Shown here in pieces: positions 52,609-64,000 of a DNA stretch of 64,000 bases; the first letter of the stretch is position 1; every line of letters starts with the position of its first letter. Source of the stretch: Auanema rhodensis (taxonomy: Eukaryota; Nematoda; Chromadorea; Rhabditida; Rhabditidae). The notes under the pieces were generated by a model, which made no database searches, had not been told where the DNA came from, and was given only the letters and a program-made list of their open reading frames with translations. A program made the position numbers and the translations under genes. The DNA lies in NCBI GenBank assembly GCA_964057225.1, contig OZ059900.1:10116501-10180500 (forward strand). Reading direction: 5' to 3'.

Positions 52609-53166
52609 AAAGCCAAAATGTTTAGTGAAGCGAAAAGATTGATGTATCGCGTATCCCATAACTAGCAATTCAATATAATATATTCTTATACATGTAAAAC
52701 TACTTTCTTTGGTGAATCAAACTCAATTCTTAAATTTATTCAAGATTTTTCAAGCAGAAAAATGCAAAAAGCAAGTGACAAAGGGAGAGAACTACAGTTT
52801 ATTATAATGGGTACATCAGCTCTATCATTGTTAAACTCATTTTCAGCCCAAAAATAAACTTCTAAAGAAAAAAAATTATAAATTATAAAATATCCATTAG
52901 AACTTGATGAGCACTTTCTATAATTTTAGAAAAAAAAACTGATAGAAACATAAAAAAAGGTTTAATGAAGATGTGCTCCAAATATAAATTTTTTTATATT
53001 TTTTCGAGAGACATTCCCAGTTTTATCGGTTTTTCTTAATTTTCTATTTTTTTTGAACAAGTAATTTATAATTTGATGATATTCTAACAAAGAAATTATG
53101 CTCAATCTTAAAAATTTCATTTTTTTTTAATCTTTTTCATTTTTTTTGTAAGTATCCGCATAGAAA

Positions 53167-53610
53167 ATGTTGATTCAGCATCTGATGATAGCTTATAATG
53201 TCAAGAGAATAACCGAACGTCTCTTCTGCCCATATCAAGATAGATATATCGTTGTTGTCTTTTTGTTTCTGTTGTTGTCTGATCTTTCTTTGTTTATTAT
53301 GTGTCAAAAATATTTGAATGACAATCGAGGATGTCATTCAATGCTTGCCGTGAAATCAAACATCAGCTCTTTCATTTTTCTTTTTCTGATAAATAGCATA
53401 GGTTTCTGGCTTGTGTTTCTTTTGACACGGAAAATGCTATCAAGATTTGCAATATTTATTTATTTGTTGTATAAATTACACAGAGATATGATGAATGATA
53501 AGCAAAAAAATAAAAAAGATTTCGTGACGTGTAGCAAAAAAATAAAAAAGATTTTGAATAAAAAAATACATGAAAAAGCGATTGTTCAGGGTGTAAAAAA
53601 TATTTTGTAA
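53167..53610 (+). CDS. Possible 147-codon membrane protein gene, unknown
   Basis: A single frame from ATG to TAA, long for this base composition, with AATAAA about 10 nt after the stop. Two hydrophobic segments are visible (IVVVFLFLLLSDLSLFIM at about residues 28-45 and ISSFIFLFLINSIGFWLVFL near 66-85), followed by a Lys-rich tail with repeats of KKIKKILNKK type. No motif is recognised. The frame could be a T-rich and A-rich chance frame, so only moderate trust is justified. Confidence 0.35.
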   Translation: MLIQHLMIAYNVKRITERLFCPYQDRYIVVVFLFLLLSDLSLFIMCQKYLNDNRGCHSMLAVKSNISSFIFLFLINSIGFWLVFLLTRKMLSRFAIFIYLLYKLHRDMMNDKQKNKKDFVTCSKKIKKILNKKIHEKAIVQGVKNIL

Positions 53611-56466
53611 AGATTTAATAAAAACTGCAAAATGATCCATCTTTCATTTATTTTTCAGCTTAATGAAATAGTTAAATGAGAATTTATTTTACAATTTTGA
53701 ATAAAATTGAAGTTTTATTGAAAAAGTGACAATTTCTTATTTGAATTGAATGCATTTCTTTAACTTAATGCAATAATGCAAAATGTTTTACTTCCTTATT
53801 CGACTATATATAGTTTAGTTTAGAACTCTTGTTCAAAAATTCTTCATTTTCCAAGTTTGAAAACGGAATTCTGTGATCTAAACAAAGAAGGACAAATGGA
53901 TTATTATATTTTCTATCTATATTTTCATGTCGAGCTGAGTAATATGAATTGAATTTGAAAATGGTCACAATATTTTCATTTTTTCCCCTATTCGAGATTT
54001 CGTATCACATTTCTTTTCGTGTTGAAAAATACAAACATTTTGAGTTCAAGGAAGTTGTTCTTAAAGTGAAGTTTCTAGCATTTCATTTCTTCAAAAATGC
54101 TGACTGATTGGTCAAAGTTCAGAATAATATGTCAGTTTATACTTTAGATATTTGAAAATTGTAAAAATTAGATTGTGAATCATATTCATGTACAAATATG
54201 TAATCATGAGTGCGAAATATGTCTTAGATGGATGAACTCGCTGATGAAACTTGAACGAAACTCTTGAGATTCATCATCAGCTGAGTTTCAAGCTGGACAT
54301 ACATGTGGGAATAACAGAGATAAGAAACAGAGAAATAAAAACTTTTTTTTTCTTCAAAAACCAAAGTGTAAGCAATAGAGATATATCAATCAAAACATGA
54401 TTATCCTATAAATTATCTGAATATTTATGACGATTTTACATAATTTAGGAAAATCAAATTTATATATAATACATCTTGAGTTTAGATTTTGCTTAATAAC
54501 ATTCGTTTCAAACATGTATTATGAAATGATTTCTATTTATTGTTTGTTGTAGTGCATGCTCTTGCCCTTATAAGTCTAAGCAACCAAGTCATTTCTCAGC
54601 GACTAAAAATGAGATGCAGCAAAAGAAGAAGCCGGAAAACGTTTTTCAAACGTTTTTCTCATTTTCTTCTCATTTCAATGTTGTAAACAATAAGATAAAT
54701 CAATAATAAGAATAGGAAAGTATATGACAATATACAAAAATTTACATAAAACATATAAAACTCATTAGTATTGGAAGAATATTTGATTATATAGCTTTTC
54801 TTTTATTCGAATTTGTTTCATTTTTGTATTTTATTTTTGAAAAACAATTCTGATTCACACAATAGTTAGTTTTCCTATTTATTTAACTAAAAATGAACTA
54901 AGTGTGCTCTATATTTGACCGAGAGTAGAAAACAGATGAAACCGATGTATATATATAATCTCAGTTGCGCTCAATTGATTTTCTTATGATCATCATTTAA
55001 TCTTCATCATCAGTATTGTCATCATTTCCTTTATTTAATTCTTCTTTGACGATAATGAAATTGATACACTAAAGCTAACCTTGTAAATAGTTTTGAGTAT
55101 TCATGATTGAAATGAGAATTTATCGAGTTTCTTCTACATCATGCTTCATTCTTATATGTTCAACTGACCTCTTTCTTTGTCTTCTCTTTATATTTGCTTG
55201 CGCCTTTTTTTTCAAATGATCCCTCTCGCTTTCTCTTTTTCTGCTCATTATTACTACTTCCATTTTTTGGCGCCAAATATCTTTGTGCTATCTATGAAAT
55301 CAAGACTTGTTGAGACTGAGCAAATTAAGTCAATTGAAAAAATGAAAAATAGTTTTTTTTCTTCTTACATATCCGTTGCTCATGGCCTATTTGACACAAT
55401 TTAGAGCTGACATCTTTCGGCTGGGCAAGCCGTCTTAGGAAATGCAATCTATTTTGTGCTGCTTGGTTGTATGGGACCACTGACCATTGTGCATGGACTT
55501 TGATGAGAGGCCAGAGACGCTAACCCAGTATAGGCATGAAGAAAGAGACTGAAGAAAAAAATGAAAAAAAAAAGCGATAAGCAAAAGAGACGATGCTTTG
55601 CAAATGATGGAAGCATGAGGGTGTTTCGCGTGCGTGTGCAATGGTATACTAGTGAATGGAGTAAGACAGTTGAGCAAAGTCAACCAGCGCTTAGTTCTAA
55701 CAATATACGAAAAGTGAGCTTTTTTCTTCTTTTTCTTTTTTTTTCTTTGGCCTTTTTATTAAACAAAATTCTTTTTTTTCTGCATATGAAATGTGATGGC
55801 CAAGATGACAGCTATTTGAGCTGTTCGCTTTTTTTCTATCATAAGGCCATCTTTCAAGCGATATATATGAAAACGAATGCAAATAGAAAAGAAGTGAAGG
55901 AGAATAGAAAAATCAAGTTGAAGATGAGCAAAAGGTAGATTTCATATGTTTTCTAAATGTATGCATATAAGTATGTATACAAAGAATAGACAGTGGATAT
56001 AAGAATTGAATGAGCATTAATAGAAGATCGAAAGCTGTTTCTAAGCTGAAGCAATGTGAGAAAACATTTTTTCTTTCATTTCGCTAACACTTCATTCTCT
56101 CTCCTCACCCATCCAAAAAACCATTTACAACATATTTTCGAGAAGATTCAGTTGATATTCATACAATTATCTTTAAACTATTAATGTAATAATCGTGAAA
56201 TTTGTTTTGACCAAATATGCTTTCTCTCCAATTCTCTTTACTATTCTCTGTATATTTATATTATAATTTATATAACATATATATTGATATATATATGTAT
56301 ATGTGTTTGTGTATGTATGTAAGTGTATGTATCTGACATATTGCTCCGCCCTTTGTTGCTGCGCTTTGCTGAGAGCTGAGAAATATTGTGTCTAGCATGA
56401 AGTCTTCAGTTAGTCCCGCCTTTCACGTTTCAGTGAAACAGCTTCATTGTCTGCAATCGACTCCAG

Positions 56467-56489
56467 GCACACACACACACACACACACA
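56467..56489. repeat. (CA)n microsatellite
   Basis: An ACAC run of about 11 units, then ACATACACAC. Confidence 0.88.
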
Positions 56490-56797
56490 TACACACATGT
56501 ACTCACATACACATAGATATTAAAGCATATATTCAACTTGAAATATGCTATTGTTCATCAATTTTATTGTTCTAGCATTAGTTTCATTATTCTTCTTTGT
56601 TTTTTTTTGTTCGTCTTCTCTTATTTTCTCATCATATACTATTTTACCATCTTATTTAGAATTACTGAAGCTGAGAAACGTATCAGAACAATATATTCTT
56701 CACAAAACAGTGCCGAGCACTAATTGAACTAATCAAGCTGGATTGTCCAACGGTCCACGAAGCCGAAATTCGGCAAAATACTGAATGTAAAGACGAA

Positions 56798-59700
56798 ATG
56801 TCTCAGATACCAACAGCGAATTTGATCTGCAAACGCTACATTCTCAGTGAAAAACGTGAGTTAATTATGTTTTTTATGAAGCACGAGAAAAAAAAGAATG
56901 AATGATTTCAAAAAATAATTAAATTTGTTTTTTCCACATCAAAAGTAGGGAGGATAATTAAAAATGCATTAGTTTGAAATCTGAAAGTTTGAAAATACTT
57001 TTTAATTCATTAAAAAATATATATAATACTTCATTTTTATTATATTTTCGGTTGATTTTGATTTTTTTCGTAGTTTGTAATCAATCAATCATTTTCTCAT
57101 ATTATTTATATTCATTACTCAGTTAGATATTTGAGTAAAAACTTGATTAAAATGCTCAATAAACTAATTTTTTTTTATTTTTTTCTGGAATTTTTTTTCT
57201 TATTCGGTCGTTTTCTCACTGGACACATACTCTTGTGTGATTCTTCATGTGTCATTACCTTCTCATTGCTTTGCCTTTGAAAGATCACTTTTCCTACTTC
57301 AATTTCCTCTCTAATCTCTCTCATAACTTACTAGTCTATTCATCTACGACTCACTTGTTCATCCACAAGTCCTATCCTTTTTTTTTCTACTTCGTTCAAC
57401 TATATAGCATTTCGAAGTTCTCGTGACCTAGTTTCCGCTCGCTCCCTCTTTCTCGACCTCTCTCGCCATCTCAGTTTTTATCTGGACGTTTTTGCCACCC
57501 AACGCGCTTAAGCTGACTCTGTCAACTTGAAATGGTCCCTGAGCATTGCTTATGGAAAATGGCCAAATATCTCTCCAAACATTCATTTGTTGAAAGTAGA
57601 AAACATCATAGAGCAATTATGAAACAAAGCAATCCACCGCATTAGATGGTGTTCCAGCGTTCTTCAGTTAATAGTTATTTCTTTGGAGCATTCAATCTTT
57701 TGTGTTGTTATACTTGAAACAAAATTCACAAATCATCAACATCGTTTACAGAAAAATACATTTTCAAGCTATCAGAAGCAGTAAATGATGTCATGCTATA
57801 GCTGGCGTAGTTAGTCAATTGGTATTTCCACAAATATCCGAAAGCAATTGTCTTTTGTCGTCACAATGCGATGTTTGAGTTTTCACGAAACTACTTTCAA
57901 CATAATTCTCGTGGTCTCGTTTTTTATCCACTTCTGTTTAATAATAATAAGCTTTATGTATTACAACGTAATGCTCATACAACAAAGATTCGTTTTTTTT
58001 TCTTTTTTTTCGACTGCACTCATGCTTCCTATTTCAAAAAGATTAGGAGAGTATAGAAGAGAATAGCTGAAATTTCCAATAGATAATCTCTTTTAACGAG
58101 GAAAAAAGTAATCTTCAATCAATTTCAAAGCAATTTCACACATACTAAACGGCAAGCTAATCAAAGAGAAAACGAATTCTGTCATGCGTTAAGACGCTCT
58201 GTTTCCTTTTTTTCGTCAAAAAAAACGAAAGAAGGGAGATATAGGTGAAATACGCATAGATGGAGCAGGATTGCCAAAAAGAACAACTGAATTTGTCATC
58301 ATCAATCTTCTCTTCTTGCCTACTCATCGATTTGCGCTCAGCATGCTTAAGCAGTACTCCAGAAGTGAGCATAGAACATCACTCTCGACCCCATCATTAT
58401 TTTTCATTTTTGAATTTGCTTCTATGAAACAACCCAAAATTTTGAGAATTACTCGAAATTAAATGAGAATTGGAAAGAAGAAATGGCAATCGGAATGAAA
58501 TCTTTCATTTTCTTTACGACATCGGACGTGTGACTTCAAAAGTTTTGGTCACATTCTGAACTTTTTTGATCAGTGTGCAGGCAGTAAAAGAAGAGTTAGT
58601 AGCGTGAAACAATGAAATTATTCTCGCTGAGCAGTTTTTTCATTGTTCCAAGAGTGCAGCTGTTCATCTAAAATTGGCCATATATTGTAGAATAAGATCA
58701 ATTACACTGCTGATGAATTTGTCCAACTAAAACTGAAATTCAACTTTAGAAACAGTAATAAAGCATGTACTGAACTAACAAACAGGTGTAAGAATTTTCT
58801 CCCTATTTCTAGAAAAGCTATACAACAGCAGCAGGTCCTTGTCACGAGAACATGTGTGTATATTTTGAGATGAAAAAGTGAGAGAAAGCGAGATAATAAA
58901 TGAAAAACAGATGCTATAAGTTCGTGCAAAGTTTGTTAAAAAAAACATATCTGATTTCTTTTTGAAGAGTTCCTTCTGAGAGAAAAACAATTTTTCAGCA
59001 ACTAGTAATCGCTTTTTAATTTTCAGAACTCTCCGAAGCATTTGATTTACTTGATATCAATAAAGATGGTTATTTATCTCGAAATGAATTGGCTGTTCTA
59101 CTTCGAACACTACAAGTTGAACCAACAAAAGACGAATTGGATTTCATTTTTAATGAGCTTGATGTAGATAGTTAAGACATATAATTACTCAAAACAGAAC
59201 TAACAACAATATTTTCAGAAGCGGGAAGTATAAAAAAGGATACTTTCATTAAGTATATGGTTAGCCCTGTCATCCAGACTATGTCATTATGTGAGCTGGA
59301 GAACCTATTCGTCAAATTCGATTCAGATGGTGATGGTGCAATTACGGAAGGTAAGCCCTGAAGTCGTCTTAAAATCTAAAATTCTCATTCGAAATTTCAC
59401 ATGAAACAGCAGCTTCTCTCAAATCTTTAAGTCAATAGCAGTTTAATGAAAACGTTGTCTTTTTTCTGAAATAGCTTTAGAACATAATCAGTCAAAATCT
59501 TTTCTGACAGGTTTAGTTTAAATCTTCAAAACATGATGAGAAATTCGATCTAAATGACCAATGCATACATGAGGTAGTGTATCAAAGAACATTCACTTTT
59601 TTGAAACAAAAAGCAGACAAAACTTTCTTCAAATGATCTCAGGGGATCTCAGTATTCATGTGTGTTGCTCTTACACTCTTGTTTCATCGTCAGGATGAAG

Positions 59701-61061
59701 CCATATCGTTCTTCATCATTCCTTTGCTTGTCTTTGCTTTGTTTGTTGTCTATTGAAGATCACTACTTCATTGCTTTCTCACCATGTTTTCTCTATTCTC
59801 TAAGCTATCTCGTCACTGGCACCCGCACATATCTAATGCCATAGTTCAAATTGGCAAAAACGTTTGAAAAATTGTCGAAAATGTCTACTTAGCTTTTTAA
59901 AACTTTAGACGTAACAACGTTGTTTGCATGATTTGAGTGAAACACAAGCTCAAACGAAAACAAGTGCGAGAAAAGAAAGAAAACAGAATAGATCTTGCGA
60001 TCTTTAGCAAAGTGAGCACAGGTCAATTGTCAATTTTTTCATTAAAAATTGCAAAACAAAGTTGTGAAAACAAACCAAAATAAGCCAACAATTTTAAAAT
60101 GTTTGATGAAGCCGATAATGATGACAAATTGAGGAAGAAGGAGCATTATGATAACATTTTCTTTTATCAGCAACGCCAATCAAAGTAATTTTTCTCAAAC
60201 ATGTAGACAATAATAGAGCAATTTATGATAAGAGCGGCTAGATCAGAGATTTTCCAAATGTGAAATTGACAACAAAATGCTTACTTCCCAAATTGTTGTG
60301 AATTTCGAACAAAGGAATTTGTTCCATGTTGCTAAACATACAATCACTTTTTTTAATCATCCTGATTCAGTTTAAGAACTTCTTAAAAATATTTTTCGGT
60401 ATTTCGTAAAATGCGGAACAAAAGAAAATTAAAATGATTGTAAAACTACACATTCGGCGTGAAAAGTCTTTATACAAGAAGATATCAATATATGTATGAA
60501 CGTTACTGCTGGAATAGCGTGTGGTTCTACTTTCGGAGCAGTTTCTTGACATGATGCATAAGATGGTTCTACTTTCGGAGCAGCTTCTTCACATGATGCA
60601 TGGAAAAATTAGAATAGATTACATTTGAGACGATAGCATAAAATAGATTATAAAATTAAAAATTCGAAAAACAGCAGCTACAAGAGATTCTTTCTTTGCA
60701 ATAAAAAATGTATTACGATTGCATTTCAAATTTATATTTTGCATACGGGATTGGTATGGATTTTCTACTTGTCCCAAAAAAAATTTAATTCGATTGAAAC
60801 TTAAGAAGATATATCATTGATTTTTTCAATTTTTTTAAAACCTTTCCGCTTATTCAACTTGTGGCATCTAGAATTGCTACTTTCTTAAATAAAAGTTGCA
60901 GCAAACTTAATTTAGATAATTCTTTTTTTGTTTCAGATGAAATGGCCCAGATGCTCCGCAAAGTGAATGATTTTCGAGATACAAAGCCACCGCATGATCT
61001 GTTCGACTCACATGAGGGCCGAATTACATTTTTGGAATTTGTTAAATTCATGCAAGGCTAA
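56798..61061 (+). CDS. Calmodulin-like EF-hand protein, four exons visible (152 aa or longer)
   Basis: Exons: 56798-56855, 59027-59170, 59219-59350 and 60937-61061, in frame to TAA, with introns of 2171, 48 and 1586 nt. Four EF-hand regions occur in the order of the calmodulin/troponin C superfamily. Loop 1, DINKDGYLSRNE, is canonical. Loop 2, DVDKAGSIKKDT, lacks the final Glu. Loop 3, DSDGDGAITEDE, is canonical. Loop 4, DSHEGRITFLEF, is one residue short and unlikely to bind Ca2+. So perhaps two Ca2+ ions bind, one per lobe. It is probably a cytosolic Ca2+ sensor, but its partner is unknown. The frame stays open upstream of the chosen ATG back to a CAG acceptor at 56708-56710, adding 29 coding-like residues, so the true start may lie in an earlier exon. 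AATAAA follows near 61304. Confidence 0.88.
60522..60602. repeat. Tandem duplication, two copies of a 42-bp unit, in EF-hand gene intron 3
   Basis: The unit starting TGGTTCTACTTTCGGAGCAG at 60522 recurs at 60564 with few differences, each followed by a CATGATGCAT palindrome. Confidence 0.85.
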
Positions 61062-62989
61062 CCGTCTCTGCCTAGCCTGAGGAAAGAAACTCACCAAGAA
61101 GATAATATTTATCTTATCAAATTAAGTAAAAGTATAGTCTACAATTGAAAAAAATTAATTGATTACATAATTATTTTTTTGGAATTTTACTGACAAAAAG
61201 TTCACAAAATTCTATTTGAAACTTGCTTATTATATCTTAAATATATTATTCTAATCATTCTCACATATAAATATATATTTATTATAATTATTCATAAATG
61301 AAAATAAAGAATATTTTTTATGGTTTATTATGAAATAATGATAAATGAAAAGTGATATGATAGTTTGTAATTCAAATTACTTTATCATATCATATACATT
61401 GATATGCACTCTGTTTACAAATATTATAAGAGAAAGTGTGTGATTTATTGTACTTCCGTCTGTATTTAGCTAGATGATCTATAAATGATCTGAATTAATT
61501 TGCTTTTGTTTGTGTATCTAGCTAGTTTGCTTTTTGAAAAAATAGGTGAGCAAAAGCCAAAATAGCTTTATTTGAATGCTAATTCTTTACCAACTTTTAC
61601 AATTTTGTGATTAAAATAAACAAAGTAAACTATTGTTTGTTATTTTTCAGCAAATTACATTATCATATATTTAAAGAAAAAGGAAATGAAAATGAGAAAA
61701 ATCATTCGCACAATGTAGTAACATGTAGAAGATTAGCTGTTATGTTAACAGGATAATTAGTCGGTGTCATTGATTGTGCCTTGTACATACTGATAGCTAT
61801 TGTTCGGATCGCAACAAATGAATTTCATTTCGGTAAATAAAATAATGGAATTGTGAACTGACTCATGTATTTAGGACAAAGTTGTCTGTATTCATCTAAT
61901 TCGAGGTGCAAATAACATTCCACTGCGAATGAGAAAAAGGTGGTCATAGTTGACGCTGAACTGATAATGCATGTTTGTCATGTTGCGTCGGCAATTTTTC
62001 GGTATAGATCAAGAAGAATGAGTAATATATTCGTATGTTTTACATTTTCATTGTTATTTTGCGGACGGTAAAGGATAGAAAGAAATAGAAAAAACAGAAA
62101 AAAGCTGAACAATTCGAACTTTGGTTCCAAAGTGCTCACATGAAAAGCAAATAATGAGATGAGAAAGTAACTTGAGTTCATTTTCTACTTTTTTTTGTTT
62201 TACTTCCAGAAAAAATTAAGCAAATTACAGTTTCAGTTTTATAATTTTAAAATTCGCAATAATTTGCAATAAATTTGTAATAATAAGCTACAAATGAATA
62301 TAATTCGAGAATCCAAATAATTGTCATCCTGGTGAGGTATTAATTAAATTGTGGAGTGATAAGCCTTGTGAGAAGAAAAATGAAAAAAAAAGTTATCAAA
62401 TACTTCAAATAATTTACTTTTTAACTGACAGATAAGAAAAGATAACAAAAGCTAGTAGATTGAAGTTTATTTTGACAATAAGTGTATTTGAAGAGAAATT
62501 GTCAAATAAGGTTTTTGACATTAATTGTCATCAATCATAGAAATTTTGTAGTAAATTTGTGGTCTTTCTCTTATATTATTCTTATGTGAAAATACAAACT
62601 TTATTTGAAAAGCTGTTTGCTAGGTCATAGTGAATGTTGTATTGCATTGCACCCAAAACTGAACTGTTTGTGTTGCAGTTAAAATGTGCGAACTATTTTG
62701 CCACTCAACTCAACCTTTGCTCTTTCTTCACATCCGGTTCAATGGCAAAAATAAGTAAACGCGAGCATTACCTTGATTTATAGCCACCTACGCTTAAGTC
62801 TTATGTCAACATGTAATCAATTTATTCTTTAACTTACGGTACCCCGCCTACTGTGATTGAAATAAATAGCGTAGTTATCTGATGCAATCACGTCGACAAC
62901 TTATGAATAACTTTAGTGCATAGCTTTGATTAATTTAACTTTTATATTAACAATTATGTATTTTATTATCAAGTATTTTATATTTAGAG
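61062..62989. other. Intergenic between the EF-hand and glycosyltransferase genes
   Basis: AT-rich DNA holding the EF-hand 3' UTR and presumably the promoter of the next gene. The stretch 62690-62900, just upstream of that gene, is more balanced in composition. No supported coding frame was found. Confidence 0.4.
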
Positions 62990-64000
62990 ATGACCGAAAA
63001 TGAAATAAACGAGAAAGCTGACTATTTCAATATCGAACTTCCACCAAGCTTATTCCCAGCGGTAACATTCTTATCAATATTTTCAGTTTGAATAGTTTAT
63101 TTTTTATTCATAATTTAGAAACGACAATTTTCTCTTCCACAAGGACGAGCCGAAACCAATTGCGCACGAAGCAGATACAATGGAAAAGAAGGCTCAGTAT
63201 TTCGAAAAGTTACTGGCAAAATGAGTAGAAGTATTACTGGAAGCATCAAAAAGTATGGGCTACATGAATATGAATGCCATTCAATTTCAATTTATAATTG
63301 CAGATTTTCTTTTTATGCTGGACGAGTTGCGAAGCCAGCCAATACGCGTCTACGCTGGAATCTACTTTTTACATTTCTCATCATATTCTTTGTATCATCA
63401 GCTATCTGGATACCATGCATACCAGCTGTTAACGTGAGTTTTTGCATGACAAATAGAGTGCAGTCGACATAAAAATGATGTCATTTAGAATTTTGCGCTG
63501 GATATTGTTGTTATTGTATCAATAGTATTCAATGTATTATGGATTATAGCAATATTTAACGCATTACGATATACATGGAGATTACGGAAATATGCCAGTC
63601 ATAAGATTGATTTAACTAAAGTAAGGCAAACTAATGGTAAAGGAAATACATATTATGATTTTATAGGTTTATAACCCAGACAAGGTGATTATGAAACATA
63701 TGGTTGGATTGTGTGTATACAAAGAACCATTAGAGCTTTTAATGGACACAATTGATAGTTTAGTAACGCAACCGGATGCAAAACATAAAATAACCGTGGT
63801 GATTGGAATGGAATCAGGAACTCCAGATAAGGAAGACGTAAGTTATTCGAATAATTCATGTGAAAAAAGTTTCATTTTGATACTTTTTAGAAGAAAAAAA
63901 CCTTAGAAGAGAAATATGGCCCATTTTTCGATCGAGTTATTGTCACAATACATCCAAAAGGATTACCTGGAGATATTCCAGGAAAATGCTCGAATTTCAA
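62990..64000 (+). CDS. Membrane-bound family 2 glycosyltransferase, N-terminal part (continues past window)
   Basis: Exons: 62990-63061, 63119-63252, 63304-63433, 63489-63620, 63667-63837 and 63891 to the window end, giving about 249 residues so far. After a polar N-terminus (basic, Ser-rich around residues 25-68) come two membrane helices, at about 87-108 and 113-136. The start of a GT-A domain follows: MVGLCVYKEPLELLMDTIDS, then ITVVIGMESG, then GLPGDIPGKCSNF at about 237-249. The layout, with helices before the catalytic domain, and the PGKCSN segment resemble processive GT2 enzymes of the chitin and hyaluronan synthase type. The DxD and QxxRW motifs would lie beyond the window, so the sugar product is not known. 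The ATG follows a TATTTAG acceptor by 2 nt, so trans-splicing is likely. The start is well supported. Confidence 0.85.

Larger units (their letters stand above)
52609..56797. other. Intergenic between the transposon and the EF-hand gene
   Basis: AT-rich. The first 57 nt continue the reading frame interrupted by the transposon. One doubtful gene is listed at 53167-53610. A (CA)n run lies at 56467-56489. No other supported gene was found, but the EF-hand gene may have further 5' exons here. Confidence 0.4.

Noticed and set aside
55561-55938. 125-codon plus-strand frame before the EF-hand gene
   Set aside because: Lys- and Phe-rich low-complexity sequence, without a motif or a join to the EF-hand exons.

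Overview
The window looks like nuclear DNA of a nematode. It is AT-rich, and its genes are split by many introns, the shortest about 45-50 nt, with GTAAG-type donors and TTTCAG or TTTTAG acceptors. A Pax6 gene has nematode-type residues in its paired domain. Several genes also have a strong splice acceptor only 0-60 nt before the start codon with no exon found upstream, as expected for spliced-leader trans-splicing. The species cannot be named from this sequence. All exon models were built by eye from reading-frame continuity, GT-AG borders and family resemblance. No search was run.

Layout: 1-337 (+) is the 3' end of a two-helix membrane protein gene. 1810-2004 (+) is a small acidic protein, and 6647-7019 (-) is a 107-residue two-helix membrane protein. 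The main landmark is a complete Pax6/vab-3 gene at 9764-26681 (-): 12 coding exons, 477 residues, a paired domain and a Ser50 homeodomain. It has two long introns, and a possible internal first exon could make a homeodomain-only form. Upstream lie about 11.4 kb with no convincing gene. 38600-40566 (-) is a 12-exon, 384-residue inward-rectifier K+ channel with two unusual pore substitutions. 46822-48813 (+) is an 11-exon, 375-residue rhodopsin-like receptor, probably for a neuropeptide.

The most unusual object is at 50090-52608. It is a 2.5-kb transposon with terminal inverted repeats of about 500 bp beginning AGTAGTATAGG and a perfect 6-bp target duplication, CTTGAT. It carries an intact adenovirus-type cysteine protease gene that starts inside the left repeat, and a six-exon gene of unknown function with GC-rich codons. 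These traits point to a miniature, non-autonomous Maverick/Polinton. It interrupts a short reading frame that closes perfectly if the element and one target copy are removed.

56798-61061 (+) is a four-EF-hand protein of at least 152 residues. 62990-64000 (+) is the 5' part of a membrane-bound family 2 glycosyltransferase that runs off the window. The remaining sequence is AT-rich and intergenic, with simple repeats and a few doubtful reading frames.
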